From Acidobacteriaceae bacterium (GTDB lineage Bacteria; Acidobacteriota; Terriglobia; Terriglobales; Acidobacteriaceae): a DNA stretch of 64,000 nt. The notes beneath the pieces are model-generated. The model was not told the origin of the DNA, did not search any database, and saw nothing but the letters and a program-made list of their open reading frames with translations. The DNA is taken from assembly GCA_030038435.1 (NCBI GenBank), contig JASHOY010000142.1, forward strand, positions 1 through 64,000, in the 5' to 3' direction. Position numbers and translations under genes: made by a program. Position 1 is the stretch's first letter, and the number at the start of each line of letters is the position of its first letter. Positions 50,472 through 60,435 of this stretch are shown here, in pieces.

Positions 50472-51146
50472 ATGAAATATCGATCTAGCCTAGTGCTGCC
50501 AATTGCGGCGGCTTGCCTGGTGTTTTTGGGCCCGAATTTTGCCGCGGCCGGAAACGCCACAGACGTAAATGCGGCTGTAACCACTCCAAGCGCTGGACAC
50601 ATGGAGGCAATGGAGATGGTGCCTGCGCGTGCCACGTTAACCAAAAGGCTTGACGCCCGAGATATGCGAGCGGGTCAAGCTTTCGAAGCTAAGTTATCCA
50701 GCAAAGTAGAGCTGAAAAACGGTCCCGTGCTGCCCAAAGGCACTGAGCTTATGGGCAGAGTGATCAAGGACCAGATGGATCAGAACGGCCAGCCTTCGAT
50801 CCTTACGCTCCGCTTCACCCAGGCGGATCTGAAAAACGGCAACAAGATTCCGATCAAGGCAACCATCGTTGGCCTTTACGCGGGAGTGAATCCCTATACC
50901 GCTACTTATAACCAGGTCGAGATGCCGAATTACTGGACTCCGAAGACTCTGCGAGTGGACCAGATCAATGCTCTCCACAATGTAGACCTTCACAGCCGGA
51001 TAGCTGCGCATAACTCGGGTGTTCTGAGAACCACAAAGAAAAACATACAGTTTGCTCAGGGAACTGAGTTTGCGCTAGCAATCGCAGCACGCGGAAACGG
51101 AATGCACGAATCCCACGCCATGCAGGGGATGGGCGGAGGCGCCTAA
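50472..51146 (+). CDS. exported hypothetical protein
   Basis: aggagattcttagac ATG; signal MKYRSSLVLPIAAACLVFLGPNFAAA; Met/His-rich C-terminus. Confidence 0.8.
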   Translation: MKYRSSLVLPIAAACLVFLGPNFAAAGNATDVNAAVTTPSAGHMEAMEMVPARATLTKRLDARDMRAGQAFEAKLSSKVELKNGPVLPKGTELMGRVIKDQMDQNGQPSILTLRFTQADLKNGNKIPIKATIVGLYAGVNPYTATYNQVEMPNYWTPKTLRVDQINALHNVDLHSRIAAHNSGVLRTTKKNIQFAQGTEFALAIAARGNGMHESHAMQGMGGGA

Positions 51147-51578
51147 CCGAGCAGGGATAGAAACGGCGCAGCAAACAGGTTTTTGATTCCAGCGGCAATC
51201 AATTCTCCGCGGGGGAAACATATGCTCGATCCCTTAGCCGTGGGAACGAGCCTCATGCCAGAAGAAGGATCTACTGCTCCGCGCTTGCGATGTAACCGTC
51301 ATCGCCGGCGCGGGGCATGTTCCTGTAAGTCATCCAACCGCACTCCCAATCCTGAGAGAGATCCACCGCAGCCGAGTCACACTCATTTGCGCCGGACGTT
51401 GCTGTCCGAGGGCAGTCTTCGCCTGTCGAGCGAAGACGCGTTCCGCCCCGTCTTTACGTTGCATTCGTACCCTGAATTGGAATTGCGGGCCGGGACAGAT
51501 GGCGTCCTGTAGCTATAGGCTCTTTGTTAGTTGCACCGCAAAGCAAGGGCGTAGGAAGACGTGAGGCGTGGGGGCGGC

Positions 51579-52727
51579 ATGAAGATGGGGCGCTGGTTAA
51601 CAATCGCAGCGATGGCGTCGTTGCTGGCAGGGTGTAAGGGCTTCTGGCAGCCGGTAAGTTCGTCGAGCGGATCAGGCGGGACGGGCGCATCGGGAGGAGT
51701 GTTTTACGTGGCCAACGAGGCGACCGACCAGGTGGCGGCGTTTTCCATTGTTTCGGGCACGCTGACCAAGGTCTCCGGCAGTCCATACACGCTGACCGCG
51801 GCGCCGCTGGCGCTGGCGGTGGCGCCAAGCGGGAATTTCCTTTATGTCGCGACAGCGCAGGGAATTTTTCTTTATACCGTGGGGACGGGTGGGGGATTGA
51901 CTCTGGCCAATAGCGGAAACGTGATTTCTTCCGACCTGGCGACCACGATGCAGGTGGACGCGACCGGAGCATGGCTGCTGGAGAGCGGGCCGGATTTGGG
52001 CGAGCTGATGGCGATTCCCATCAATTCTGTCACCGGCGCTCCGGCCTCGACCACGGAGCAGACAGCAATGTTGCCGGCGACGACCGTGCAACAACTGGCC
52101 ATCGCTCCTGACAACGCCAATATTTTTGTCACCCTCGGGTCGGCGGGTACGGAAGAGTTGACGTTTAATGCCAGCAGCGGAACACCCTTCAGTTCGGAAA
52201 AGAACCTTGCGGTGAAGAACACCGCCGGAGCGGCAATCGCAGTGGCGGTCGACCCGGAGAAGCGGCTGGTGTACGTGGGCGAAACGGCCGCCGTGTCGGG
52301 AACAAACACCGGCGGGCTCCGGGTATTCAATTACAGCACCATGGCGGAGATTTCAGGCTCGCCGTTTGCGAGCGGTGGGCTGGGTCCCTATTCGATCTTG
52401 CCGCTATCCAACGGGGATTATGTGTATGTTGCTAACCGCACGATAAGCGGAAGTTCGGCAGGCAATATTGCCGGCTTTGCCGTGACCACAACCGGGACCT
52501 CGACTTCTCTTTCCGCGTTGAGCACCACGGCAACCACCGGTGTGGACCCGGTGAGCATGGCTGCCGAGTCCACCGGCAGTTACCTGCTGGCGGTAGATTT
52601 TGGCGGGAGCCCGGATCTGGAGGCCTATACTTTCGACACCACAACGGCAGGCAAGCTGGATTCAGCTTTGACCGCGGCCACCGGAACCGATCCCGTGGAG
52701 GCAACGGCGATAGCCGCATTGCCGTGA
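51579..52727 (+). CDS. beta-propeller (lactonase-like) lipoprotein
   Basis: Lipobox ASLLAGCKG; repeated FYVANEATDQVAAFSI / LYVATAQGIFLY / VYVANRTISG blades. Confidence 0.85.
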   Translation: MKMGRWLTIAAMASLLAGCKGFWQPVSSSSGSGGTGASGGVFYVANEATDQVAAFSIVSGTLTKVSGSPYTLTAAPLALAVAPSGNFLYVATAQGIFLYTVGTGGGLTLANSGNVISSDLATTMQVDATGAWLLESGPDLGELMAIPINSVTGAPASTTEQTAMLPATTVQQLAIAPDNANIFVTLGSAGTEELTFNASSGTPFSSEKNLAVKNTAGAAIAVAVDPEKRLVYVGETAAVSGTNTGGLRVFNYSTMAEISGSPFASGGLGPYSILPLSNGDYVYVANRTISGSSAGNIAGFAVTTTGTSTSLSALSTTATTGVDPVSMAAESTGSYLLAVDFGGSPDLEAYTFDTTTAGKLDSALTAATGTDPVEATAIAALP

Positions 52728-52741
52728 GCTAGGAAAGCCGT

Positions 52742-53086
52742 TCAGGCGGCTCGGGTGAGCCAGCGGATGATCATACCCAGAATGGCCAGGACGATTGCGC
52801 CCCAGAAGGCGGGGAAAAATCCGCGCACATCGAAGCCACGGACAATGCTGGAAGCGAGCAGGATCATCAACCCGTTGATGACCAGCAGAAAGATTCCCAG
52901 CGTAAGGATGCTCAAGGGAAAAGTGACGATCTTCAGCACAAAACCCAAGGTAGCGTTGAGAAAGCCGATGACCAGCGCGGCAATCAGCGCGGGCCACAGG
53001 CCACGGACGTCGAATCCGGGCACAATCTTGGAAACAACGAGCAGGGCGACGGCGTAGAGGACCCACTGGAACAGAAGGGCGAGCAT
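52742..53086 (-). CDS. phage-holin-4-superfamily (PF04020-like) membrane protein
   Basis: YAVALLVVSKIVPGFDVRGLWPALIAALVIGFLNATLGFVLKIVTFPLSILTLGIFLLVINGLMI. Confidence 0.88.
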   Translation of the reverse strand: MLALLFQWVLYAVALLVVSKIVPGFDVRGLWPALIAALVIGFLNATLGFVLKIVTFPLSILTLGIFLLVINGLMILLASSIVRGFDVRGFFPAFWGAIVLAILGMIIRWLTRAA

Positions 53087-53138
53087 GTCAGAGTCTTTCC
53101 TCCGGGCGGCACTGGCGCGGCCGGTTTAGAGTAAGACC

Positions 53139-53417
53139 ATGTTCGCACGGCGGCTGTCGATTGAGCGAGTGGATGCCGAGGGCGCCCGGCATACCTGTCC
53201 GGTGAAGTGGATTGACTCGTTTGCTATGCGGAACTTCACCAACGATGCGATCTTCGACGACACGCTGCCGGTGGGGGACGGGGCGCTCGAGGCGGGCATC
53301 CGTGTGCCCCTTGATCGGCTGCAGGAGGCCATGGAGGACTGGTTCCGGCGCAAGGGCTACCTGAAGCCCGGCGAGCGGCTGGTGGTAGTGGAGAGCCGGC
53401 GGGATAGCAGCGGCTGA
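53139..53417 (+). CDS. hypothetical protein, 92 aa
   Basis: Compact ORF in its own intergenic slot, divergent from the holin-like gene. Confidence 0.55.
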   Translation: MFARRLSIERVDAEGARHTCPVKWIDSFAMRNFTNDAIFDDTLPVGDGALEAGIRVPLDRLQEAMEDWFRRKGYLKPGERLVVVESRRDSSG

Positions 53418-53473
53418 CGGGCGCACAGTTGCACAGTTGCACATTCAAAAAACGAGCATGCGCGGGTTTTGCG

Positions 53474-53929
53474 TCAGGCGGTCTGAGGCGCAGAAACATT
53501 GGCGCCCCACAGGGCGAATTCGGCCTGACGTCGGACTTGCAGGCCGGGCACGACCTGGGTTCCGGAGTGATCCCAGAGAAGCAGTTGCTGGCGGGCGGCA
53601 TCGAATTCGCCGGCATTGAGATCACGCAGGAGTGTCGAGCCGCCGAGCCTTCCCTGTCCGAGGTTGAAGCAGAAGTCGACAAGGGCGTCGAACTGGCTCT
53701 GGCTGAGAGTGACGGTGACCAGCCGCTCCACAGCCTGGCCGGCAACGGCGGCGTCGGAGGCGAGAAGTTGCTCGGCCTGGGCCTCGGTGATGCCGTTGGG
53801 GTAGCTTTCGCCGGGAAGCAGCTTATGGCCATAGCCGATGGTCGGTATCCCGGCGGGATCGTTGTAGGTGGTGGAACGAAAGCCTTCGGAATTCCTGATC
53901 AAGGTCAATCCTGCATCGCTGACTTGCAT
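53474..53929 (-). CDS. GH24 lysozyme (phage-type muramidase)
   Basis: IRNSEGFRSTTYNDPAGIPTIGYGHKLLPG; SQSQFDALVDFCFNLGQG. Confidence 0.93.
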   Translation of the reverse strand: MQVSDAGLTLIRNSEGFRSTTYNDPAGIPTIGYGHKLLPGESYPNGITEAQAEQLLASDAAVAGQAVERLVTVTLSQSQFDALVDFCFNLGQGRLGGSTLLRDLNAGEFDAARQQLLLWDHSGTQVVPGLQVRRQAEFALWGANVSAPQTA

Positions 53930-54129
53930 ACGTACTCCCGCGCGCCTTTCGGGCGGTTTCAGGTATTTGGAACTGTTTTTGGATCTGAGTCAAGGGTAAA
54001 TTGCGGCGAGCCGGACGAATCGCGCAGCGCAGGCGGAGTCTGTGCTGCGCGATTCATGACACATAATTTCTCAGGATGTCCCTTTCGTGACATTGCCTGT
54101 GACCGCGCGGCACGATAGCATCTGGCGCT

Positions 54130-55215
54130 ATGCAAGAGCGTATCGTGGCACTCGACGGCTGGCGCGGCATCGCCATCCTCATGGTGCTGGCGTTCCACAA
54201 CTTTGGAGCGCCGCTCTCGCTCACCTATCCCCATAACTTCCTCGTGCATCTGCTCGCCTTCGGCTGGTGCGGAGTGGACCTGTTTTTCGTTCTCTCCGGA
54301 TTCCTGATCGGGGGCATTCTGCTCGATCATCTCGATTCACCAAGCTATTACCGAACTTTCTATCTGCGCCGCGCCTGTCGCATCCTGCCGCCGTATCTGC
54401 TGGTCGCGTTGACCATCGAACTTCTGGTTCGTTATCTCGGCATGCCCCACACTCCCTGGTACACCTATGCCTTCACCGCCAACTTTGCCTGCACCTTCGG
54501 AATCATCTGGGTGGGCATGTGGCATCTCTGGTCCCTTTCCGCGGAAGAGCAGTTCTACCTGATGCTGCCACCGCTCCTCCGCTTGAAGAAGCAGGCCATC
54601 CCCGTCATCGCCGGCGCCGTGCTGGTTCTGTCGCCAGTCATCCGCGACTTCGAGTGGCACAAGTGGGGCTACCTGGGCGCGCGCTTTCTGCCCTTCGGCC
54701 ATATGGACGGGCTCTTCGCCGGAGTGCTTCTGGCATACCTGATGCGCACTGCGCCCGAGCTGGTCAGGCGGATTCAGCCTCATTTCGGCTGGATCATCGC
54801 CGCCTTGATCGGCGTGCTTCTTGTCTTTGCCGCCCTAGGATGGACAAATCGCAAACTGCCCGCTGCGGTTTTCGGCTGCTCGCTTCTGATTCTGCTTTTC
54901 ACGACTCTTATTGCCGCCACCGTGCTTGCACCCGAGCGCTGGAGCTGGCTGCGCGACCCGCAGCTGGTCCGCATTGGCCGCTATTCCTACATGATCTATC
55001 TGCTGCACGCCCCGATCTTCTGGCTGTTGGCACCGGTGTCGGTGCCGCTGGCCATCTCTGCCAGCGCGGCAATCTCTTTTGGCGTCGCAGCACTTTCTTT
55101 CCGCTTCCTTGAATCGCCCATCATCGCCTTGGGTCACACCTTCGGTTACAAGACCAGGCCGAAAATAAAGGCCTTCCGGCTGGTGGCGGACGAAGTTCCC
55201 GCGCCGGCCGACTAA
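54130..55215 (+). CDS. acyltransferase 3 family protein
   Basis: RIVALDGWRGIAILMVLAFHNFG; GVDLFFVLSGFLIGGIL; FYLRRACRILPPYLL. Confidence 0.94.
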   Translation: MQERIVALDGWRGIAILMVLAFHNFGAPLSLTYPHNFLVHLLAFGWCGVDLFFVLSGFLIGGILLDHLDSPSYYRTFYLRRACRILPPYLLVALTIELLVRYLGMPHTPWYTYAFTANFACTFGIIWVGMWHLWSLSAEEQFYLMLPPLLRLKKQAIPVIAGAVLVLSPVIRDFEWHKWGYLGARFLPFGHMDGLFAGVLLAYLMRTAPELVRRIQPHFGWIIAALIGVLLVFAALGWTNRKLPAAVFGCSLLILLFTTLIAATVLAPERWSWLRDPQLVRIGRYSYMIYLLHAPIFWLLAPVSVPLAISASAAISFGVAALSFRFLESPIIALGHTFGYKTRPKIKAFRLVADEVPAPAD

Positions 55216-55466
55216 CCGCCCCGGCTGACATCGTCTTCCCAGGCTCCATTCCCATCTGCTATGAATTCAAAGCTACACACTTGCAGGAGATAATCGGCAA
55301 AAGTGGCCGGATTGCAAGCGGTTGAAAAAGCGCGGGTTGAGAAAAAAGTGTCGGGTAATGGGCTTGACATCCGGGCAGCGCCGAGGCCGGAGCACAGCCC
55401 CGGCCCCACCCGATCTGCAATTGATCGAGTGAACCCGACCGATTCCGGCAAAGCTGCAACCCGCAG

Positions 55467-56057
55467 CTACTTGTGGGCGAGCTGCTGCACGACCTCCAAC
55501 GCCTTTTGCACATGTTCGGGCGGGGTCAAATGATCTGCGTCGGAAGAGAACTCCGCGGCGACCTTGCCATCTTTGGCGACCACGAAGGTGGTGCGCGCAA
55601 AGAAGCCGTGGTCGATGGCGACGCCGCGCACGTCTTTCAAGCCCGCCCTTCCGGGAGAGGACTTGACGCCGTAGGCAGCGCCGATTTTGCCGCTGGGATC
55701 GGAAGCGACGGGGAAACGGCCGGCGCAATACTTGGGATCGGCGGAAAACTGATCGAGGCGCGCGATGCTGTCTTCGGAAACGCCGATGATGCTGGCGCCG
55801 GCAGCGGTGAACTGGTCCTTGTCTTCAGAAAAGGTATGGGCTTCGAGGTCGCAGCCGCCGGTGTAAGCGGAGGGGTAGAAGTAGACGACGACGGGGCCCT
55901 TCTGCAGGGCGTGGCGCAGCGAGAAGTGGAACTGCCTGCCCGCCAGCGAAGCGGGGGCGGAAAACTCGGGGGCGCGGTCACCTGCTGAGAGGGCGGCGAG
56001 GGCGGGAATGCAGAGTGCGGCGGAGATCGCCAGGCCGAAGAAGAGATTTTTCTTCAC
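55467..56057 (-). CDS. peroxiredoxin (AhpC/TSA-like, exported)
   Basis: GDRAPEFSAPASLAGRQF; VVYFYPSAYTGGCDLEAHTF; signal-like N-terminus. Confidence 0.93.
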   Translation of the reverse strand: MKKNLFFGLAISAALCIPALAALSAGDRAPEFSAPASLAGRQFHFSLRHALQKGPVVVYFYPSAYTGGCDLEAHTFSEDKDQFTAAGASIIGVSEDSIARLDQFSADPKYCAGRFPVASDPSGKIGAAYGVKSSPGRAGLKDVRGVAIDHGFFARTTFVVAKDGKVAAEFSSDADHLTPPEHVQKALEVVQQLAHK

Positions 56058-56304
56058 GAGAATCCTCCGTGCTAGCTGAGACTGAATGGGGATGGGCGCG
56101 GCGCTGAAGCAGAAACGCCGTCAGGCCTACGAGGATAGCAGAGCGGCCGGGGGCGCTGCCTGGATTGTCGAAGTGCGGAGCGCGGAAAAGCTTTATGGCG
56201 GATCGTTGAGAGGTTGATTTTTGAGGTTCGGGAAGCCGACTTATCAGGAGCGATCCGTGGCAACCGGGAGGTTGCAGCTTTCCCAGGTCTCAGAAGCGAG
56301 ACAC

Positions 56305-56368
56305 GGGGCACCCAAATTATGTTAGTAAACGGAGATGGGGCACCCAAATTATGTTAGTAAACGGAGAT
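56305..56368. repeat. perfect tandem duplication of a 32-bp unit
   Basis: ggggcacccaaattatgttagtaaacggagat repeated head-to-tail; followed by ggctcc and a ggggcacc fragment. Confidence 0.95.
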
Positions 56369-56666
56369 GGCTCCGGGGCACCTGGCGCAACAGCAAGATG
56401 ACTCCCCGTAAGCGGGTTCTCGACAAGTTTTTACGGTCGATAAAGGGCTAGCGGCAAGCTGGTGCGATGCCATTATTCCTGAACTGATCGAATGTTTCTA
56501 CACCAGCCTCTCAAGTGGGGTTTGTGGTCTCCGGGCCGGACGGAGCCGGCTGGGGAGAGTGGAGACGTTCCACCCATTGTCGCTAAAGGGAAGACGCGGC
56601 GAGCGTAGAGCACCCCTTGTCGCGGGAACCGGGTGGTGGGTGTGCGCGTACAATGGGAGTATCACG

Positions 56667-57494
56667 ATGACAGGCAACCGGCGCGCCCAATCGAAGGTAC
56701 TTTGGCTGCTTTTTGCGGCTTTCCTTGCAATTCCGGCGGTTCCGTTGCGCGCGCAGAGCGTGGCCAGCCTTCCTGCAAAACCCAGCGACTACGTGAGCGA
56801 TTTCGCCCATGTGTTTTCGCCGCAGACGATTGACCAATTGGATAACATCTGCAGCCAACTGGACCACACCAAGGCCGACGCGCAGATGGCCATTGTGACG
56901 GTGAACAACCTGGGCGGCGACGACATCGATGACTACGCGGACGAGCTCGAAGGTAAGTGGAAGATGGGGAAAAAAGGCTCGGACCGCGGCGTGCTGGTGC
57001 TGCTGGACGTGGGCGAGCACAAGTACCGCATCGAGGACGGATACGGGCTGGAAGGCATTCTGAACGACGCCAAGATTGGCGACATCGGGCGGTCGATGGT
57101 GCCGGACCTGAAGGCCGGCGACTACGACGACGCGGTGATGCTGGCAGTGGGCCAGCTTGCCCAGGATATTGCGGCTGACCGGGGCGTGACGCTGAACCTG
57201 AACGGCACGGCGGCGGTGCCTGAGCCTGTGGAGCAGCGGCCGCACGGCTCGCCGCTGGGCAAGCTGATTCTGTTCTTGCTGGTGCTCGTCTTTTTTGGCG
57301 GGTTCTCGATCATCCGCATGCTGCTGGGAGCAGGGTTGTTCTTCGGCGGCTGGGGCGGCCCGTGGGGCGGACCGTGGATGGGCGGCGGCATGGGCGGCGG
57401 CAACTGGGGCGGCGGAGGCGGCGGTGGTGGTGATGGATTCGGCGGCTTCGGCGGCGGGAGTTTTGGCGGCGGCGGGGCCGGAGGGTCGTGGTAG
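56667..57494 (+). CDS. TPM-domain protein with Gly-rich tail (YgcG-like)
   Basis: YVSDFAHVFSPQTIDQLDNICSQLDHTKADAQMAIVTVNNL; GGGWGGGGGGGGDGFGGFGGGSFGGGGAGGSW-type tail. Confidence 0.92.
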   Translation: MTGNRRAQSKVLWLLFAAFLAIPAVPLRAQSVASLPAKPSDYVSDFAHVFSPQTIDQLDNICSQLDHTKADAQMAIVTVNNLGGDDIDDYADELEGKWKMGKKGSDRGVLVLLDVGEHKYRIEDGYGLEGILNDAKIGDIGRSMVPDLKAGDYDDAVMLAVGQLAQDIAADRGVTLNLNGTAAVPEPVEQRPHGSPLGKLILFLLVLVFFGGFSIIRMLLGAGLFFGGWGGPWGGPWMGGGMGGGNWGGGGGGGGDGFGGFGGGSFGGGGAGGSW

Positions 57495-57699
57495 AGCACT
57501 CAGGCTGAGATTTTGAGAGCTGGTCCGGATCTCGGGAACGAGCGCGGGTGCGCTCGGATGTGCTGGTGATGGAAGCGTTGAGACGTCCCACCCTTGCGAC
57601 AGAAAGAAGTTGCAAGCTTGGGCACAGAGTTAGGCGGCAGTTGAGGCGCGGCGCGGCTTTTTAGGTCCCCAAACCTGGACCGGAGGAGAAGAACTTTTT

Positions 57700-58278
57700 A
57701 TGCGACGTGGACTTTATGTGATGCTGGCGGTGCTGGGGGTGCTGGTGCTGGCGGCGCTGATGGTGTTTGGCAGTTATGTGAGTGCGCGCAACCAGATGGT
57801 GGCGAAAGACCAGTCAGTAAAGCAGAACTGGTCGGAAGTGTCCATTCAAATGCAGCGGCGCGCCGACCTGATTCCCAACCTGGTGGAGACGGTCAAAGGA
57901 TTTACCAAGGAAGAGAGCGGAGTCTACGGCGAGATTGCGCAGGCGCGGGACGGCCTGATGAACGCGCAGACGCCGCAGCAGAAGATTGCCGCCAACGGGC
58001 AACTGGATGGCGCGCTGGCCAAGGTGCTGGTGCTGACGGAGAATTATCCGCAACTGCGTTCGAGCGACCAGTTCATGCGGCTGCAGGACGAGTTGGCGGG
58101 AACCGAAAACCGCATTGCCGTAGCGCGCAAACGGTATAACGACGCGCTGCAGGACTACAACACGTTTATTCTGCAGTTCCCCAACAACATCTGGGCGGGG
58201 ATGGCGGGATTCCAGCAGAACACCGCGTACTTCACGGCGAGCGCGGGCGCGCAGAATGTGCCGGCGGTGAAGTTCTGA
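57700..58278 (+). CDS. LemA family protein
   Basis: VSIQMQRRADLIPNLVETVKGF; ENYPQLRSSDQFMRLQDELAGTENRIAVARKRYNDALQDYN. Confidence 0.95.
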   Translation: MRRGLYVMLAVLGVLVLAALMVFGSYVSARNQMVAKDQSVKQNWSEVSIQMQRRADLIPNLVETVKGFTKEESGVYGEIAQARDGLMNAQTPQQKIAANGQLDGALAKVLVLTENYPQLRSSDQFMRLQDELAGTENRIAVARKRYNDALQDYNTFILQFPNNIWAGMAGFQQNTAYFTASAGAQNVPAVKF

Positions 58279-58511
58279 CGCGATGCGTCACACTATGCTA
58301 GATTGAAAGACGCCTTGTGCGCAGTAACTTTTCCGGTGCGAAAAGCGGCGACTGCCGGCAGGAAGGCGAGGTGCCGGGATGGGGTCGAGCCCGGTACAGG
58401 TTGAATCTTTCCGTGTCAGTGAATTGTCAAAACCAAACGGTCAGCAGGCGCTAACTGGTTGTGTTGATTCCCAAATCTGCCCCGCCGGGTATTCCTGGCG
58501 AAGGAGCAGCC

Positions 58512-59837
58512 ATGCGTTATGAAGACATCCCCAAGCTTGCGACCTGGAAGAACGATACCTCAGTGTTGCGAAGATCGGCTTCCGGCAGCACGTTAAACAA
58601 GATCGACGCGGATATCGACAACTACTGGAAGAGCTACTCGTCCATGGTCAAGCGGAATCTGCTGACCGACGTCAACAGCAACATCCGTAACTGGGAGAAC
58701 ATCAACGGCACGACGGTATCCTTCCATCCCGTCGTGGTCGCGCTGAAAGAGGTGATCACCCGCAAACTGCGGGAACTTTCGCCTTCGGCATACAGGTACA
58801 GGCAAGTGATGTGCCTGGGATTCCGCGTGGGCTGCAATACGGTCACGGATGAGTATTTCCGCTATTCGCCCAACGATGGCGTGGACATGCGCAAGAAATG
58901 CGATGAAATGATGCACGCCATCCGCTGCGCGCAAGGCTTTGTTGCCGCTTCAGGCATGGACAGCGACGAAACCCTGAAGATTTTCATGGCGCCGGAATTC
59001 TATTTTCGCGGGGCAAACGGCGCATATTCGCACGACCTGGTGGCAAGCATTCTTCCCACGATGACGGGGCTGGGAATGGGCGGCAATGCTTATGAACACT
59101 GGCTGTTTGTATACGGCACGGCGATTGCCGCCAGCGAGGAGGAGTTCACCTGCTGCCGGGTCTGCGGCCCCAACCCGAACACGGTGGAGTTTATCCGCGA
59201 TCCGACGAGCCGCCTGAGTGCGACGGGGATTCACAAAAAAACCCAGGCGGTATGCAAGACGAATCCCGCGCACCCCATCGAGATGAGAACTTACGGTGCT
59301 GAAGTTCAGAACGTGGCGTTGATTCAGAAAGGCACCGACATGCACATGGTGGTGAAGGAATACATATCGGGTATTGATTACAAGGGCAACCAGGTAAATG
59401 TGATTGAGGGGAAAGGAAAAAATCGCATTGTGAAGACATTGAACGCAATTGCACCGCAGGGCAGCAACATGAGCCGGATCGCTTCCAAATTTCAGGACGA
59501 GCGCATGGGCGGCGGTGTATTTACGATGGACGGGATTACATTCGGCATGGAGATTTGTCTGGATCATATCCAGTCCACTGGCGCGGCGGGGCGCCTGGGG
59601 CCCTATGCCAGCACCATTCAGGTGCTGCTGATCCCGTCGTATGGAATGGACATTACCCACCACTCCTGCGTTTCGGGCGGGGTCATCTTCAATGTGGACG
59701 GGCGAGGCGCCGGAACATCCAACGTTGTTGTGAAGGGGCACACGGGGGTGCCGATCACGGGGACTTCAATTGCGGCGCCCAATACCGGCGGCCAGATTGA
59801 GAGATGGGGACCGTTCCCCATTCCCAGGCGGGGATGA
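58512..59837 (+). CDS. divergent nitrilase-superfamily (carbon-nitrogen hydrolase-like) protein
   Basis: aaggag SD at 58501; E-K-C triad candidates in order: FMAPEFYFRG ... GIHKKTQAV ... FGMEICLDH. Confidence 0.6.
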   Translation: MRYEDIPKLATWKNDTSVLRRSASGSTLNKIDADIDNYWKSYSSMVKRNLLTDVNSNIRNWENINGTTVSFHPVVVALKEVITRKLRELSPSAYRYRQVMCLGFRVGCNTVTDEYFRYSPNDGVDMRKKCDEMMHAIRCAQGFVAASGMDSDETLKIFMAPEFYFRGANGAYSHDLVASILPTMTGLGMGGNAYEHWLFVYGTAIAASEEEFTCCRVCGPNPNTVEFIRDPTSRLSATGIHKKTQAVCKTNPAHPIEMRTYGAEVQNVALIQKGTDMHMVVKEYISGIDYKGNQVNVIEGKGKNRIVKTLNAIAPQGSNMSRIASKFQDERMGGGVFTMDGITFGMEICLDHIQSTGAAGRLGPYASTIQVLLIPSYGMDITHHSCVSGGVIFNVDGRGAGTSNVVVKGHTGVPITGTSIAAPNTGGQIERWGPFPIPRRG

Positions 59838-59901
59838 CGAATCGCAGCGCCGGCGGCGATGTCTGACTGCTTCGGCGCAATCCAGCGGCGCCTTGGGGCA
59901 G

Positions 59902-59944
59902 CGCAGAAAAGGCCATCCCGGCGGGCAGGATGGCCTTTTCTGCG
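59902..59944. terminator. bidirectional intrinsic terminator
   Basis: cgcagaaaaggccatcc-cggcgggca-ggatggccttttctgcg, 17-bp perfect stem between convergent genes. Confidence 0.88.
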
Positions 59945-59973
59945 AATCTCGTGAAGCGTGATCTGGGATGAAT

Positions 59974-60318
59974 CTACTTGAACGATGCGATGGCGCTGGC
60001 CTCGTCGTCGTAGATATCAAAGACGGTGTAGAGCTTGGTGAGCTGAAGCAGGTCGTGGACCTTCTTCGTGAGCTTGAGCAGTTTGAGCTTGGCACCCTGG
60101 TTGCGGGCGGTGGTGTAGGCGCTGACCAACTCGCCGAGGCCTGAGCTGTCGATGTAGTTGACATCGCCGAGATTGGCCAGGATGTTTTTCTGGCCTTTTC
60201 CGATCAGGTCGCGAACGGCGTCTCGCAACTGCACGCTGCCCTCGCCCAGAGTGATCCGTCCGCTCAGGTCCAGAACGGTGACGCCGTCGACTTCACGGGA
60301 AGCAATTGATAGTGCCAC
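59974..60318 (-). CDS. STAS-domain anti-anti-sigma factor
   Basis: GTG start with aggagg upstream; VTVLDLSGRITLGEGSVQLRDAVRDLIGKGQKNILANLGDVNYIDSSGLGELVSAY. Confidence 0.92.
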   Translation of the reverse strand: MALSIASREVDGVTVLDLSGRITLGEGSVQLRDAVRDLIGKGQKNILANLGDVNYIDSSGLGELVSAYTTARNQGAKLKLLKLTKKVHDLLQLTKLYTVFDIYDDEASAIASFK

Positions 60319-60435
60319 GGAAAGAATCCTCCTTCTTCGGTACATACGGTTATAGCATGCTGGCGGCACAAGGCAGCAAGCCCGATGCTGCGGATGAGAG
60401 AACAGGTGCGGGCCGGCTGCGCAGGCGCCAATCTA

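Noticed and set aside
51183-51512. 109-aa ORF between the exported protein and the beta-propeller gene
   Set aside because: No SD or recognisable motif, biased composition; likely non-coding spacer.
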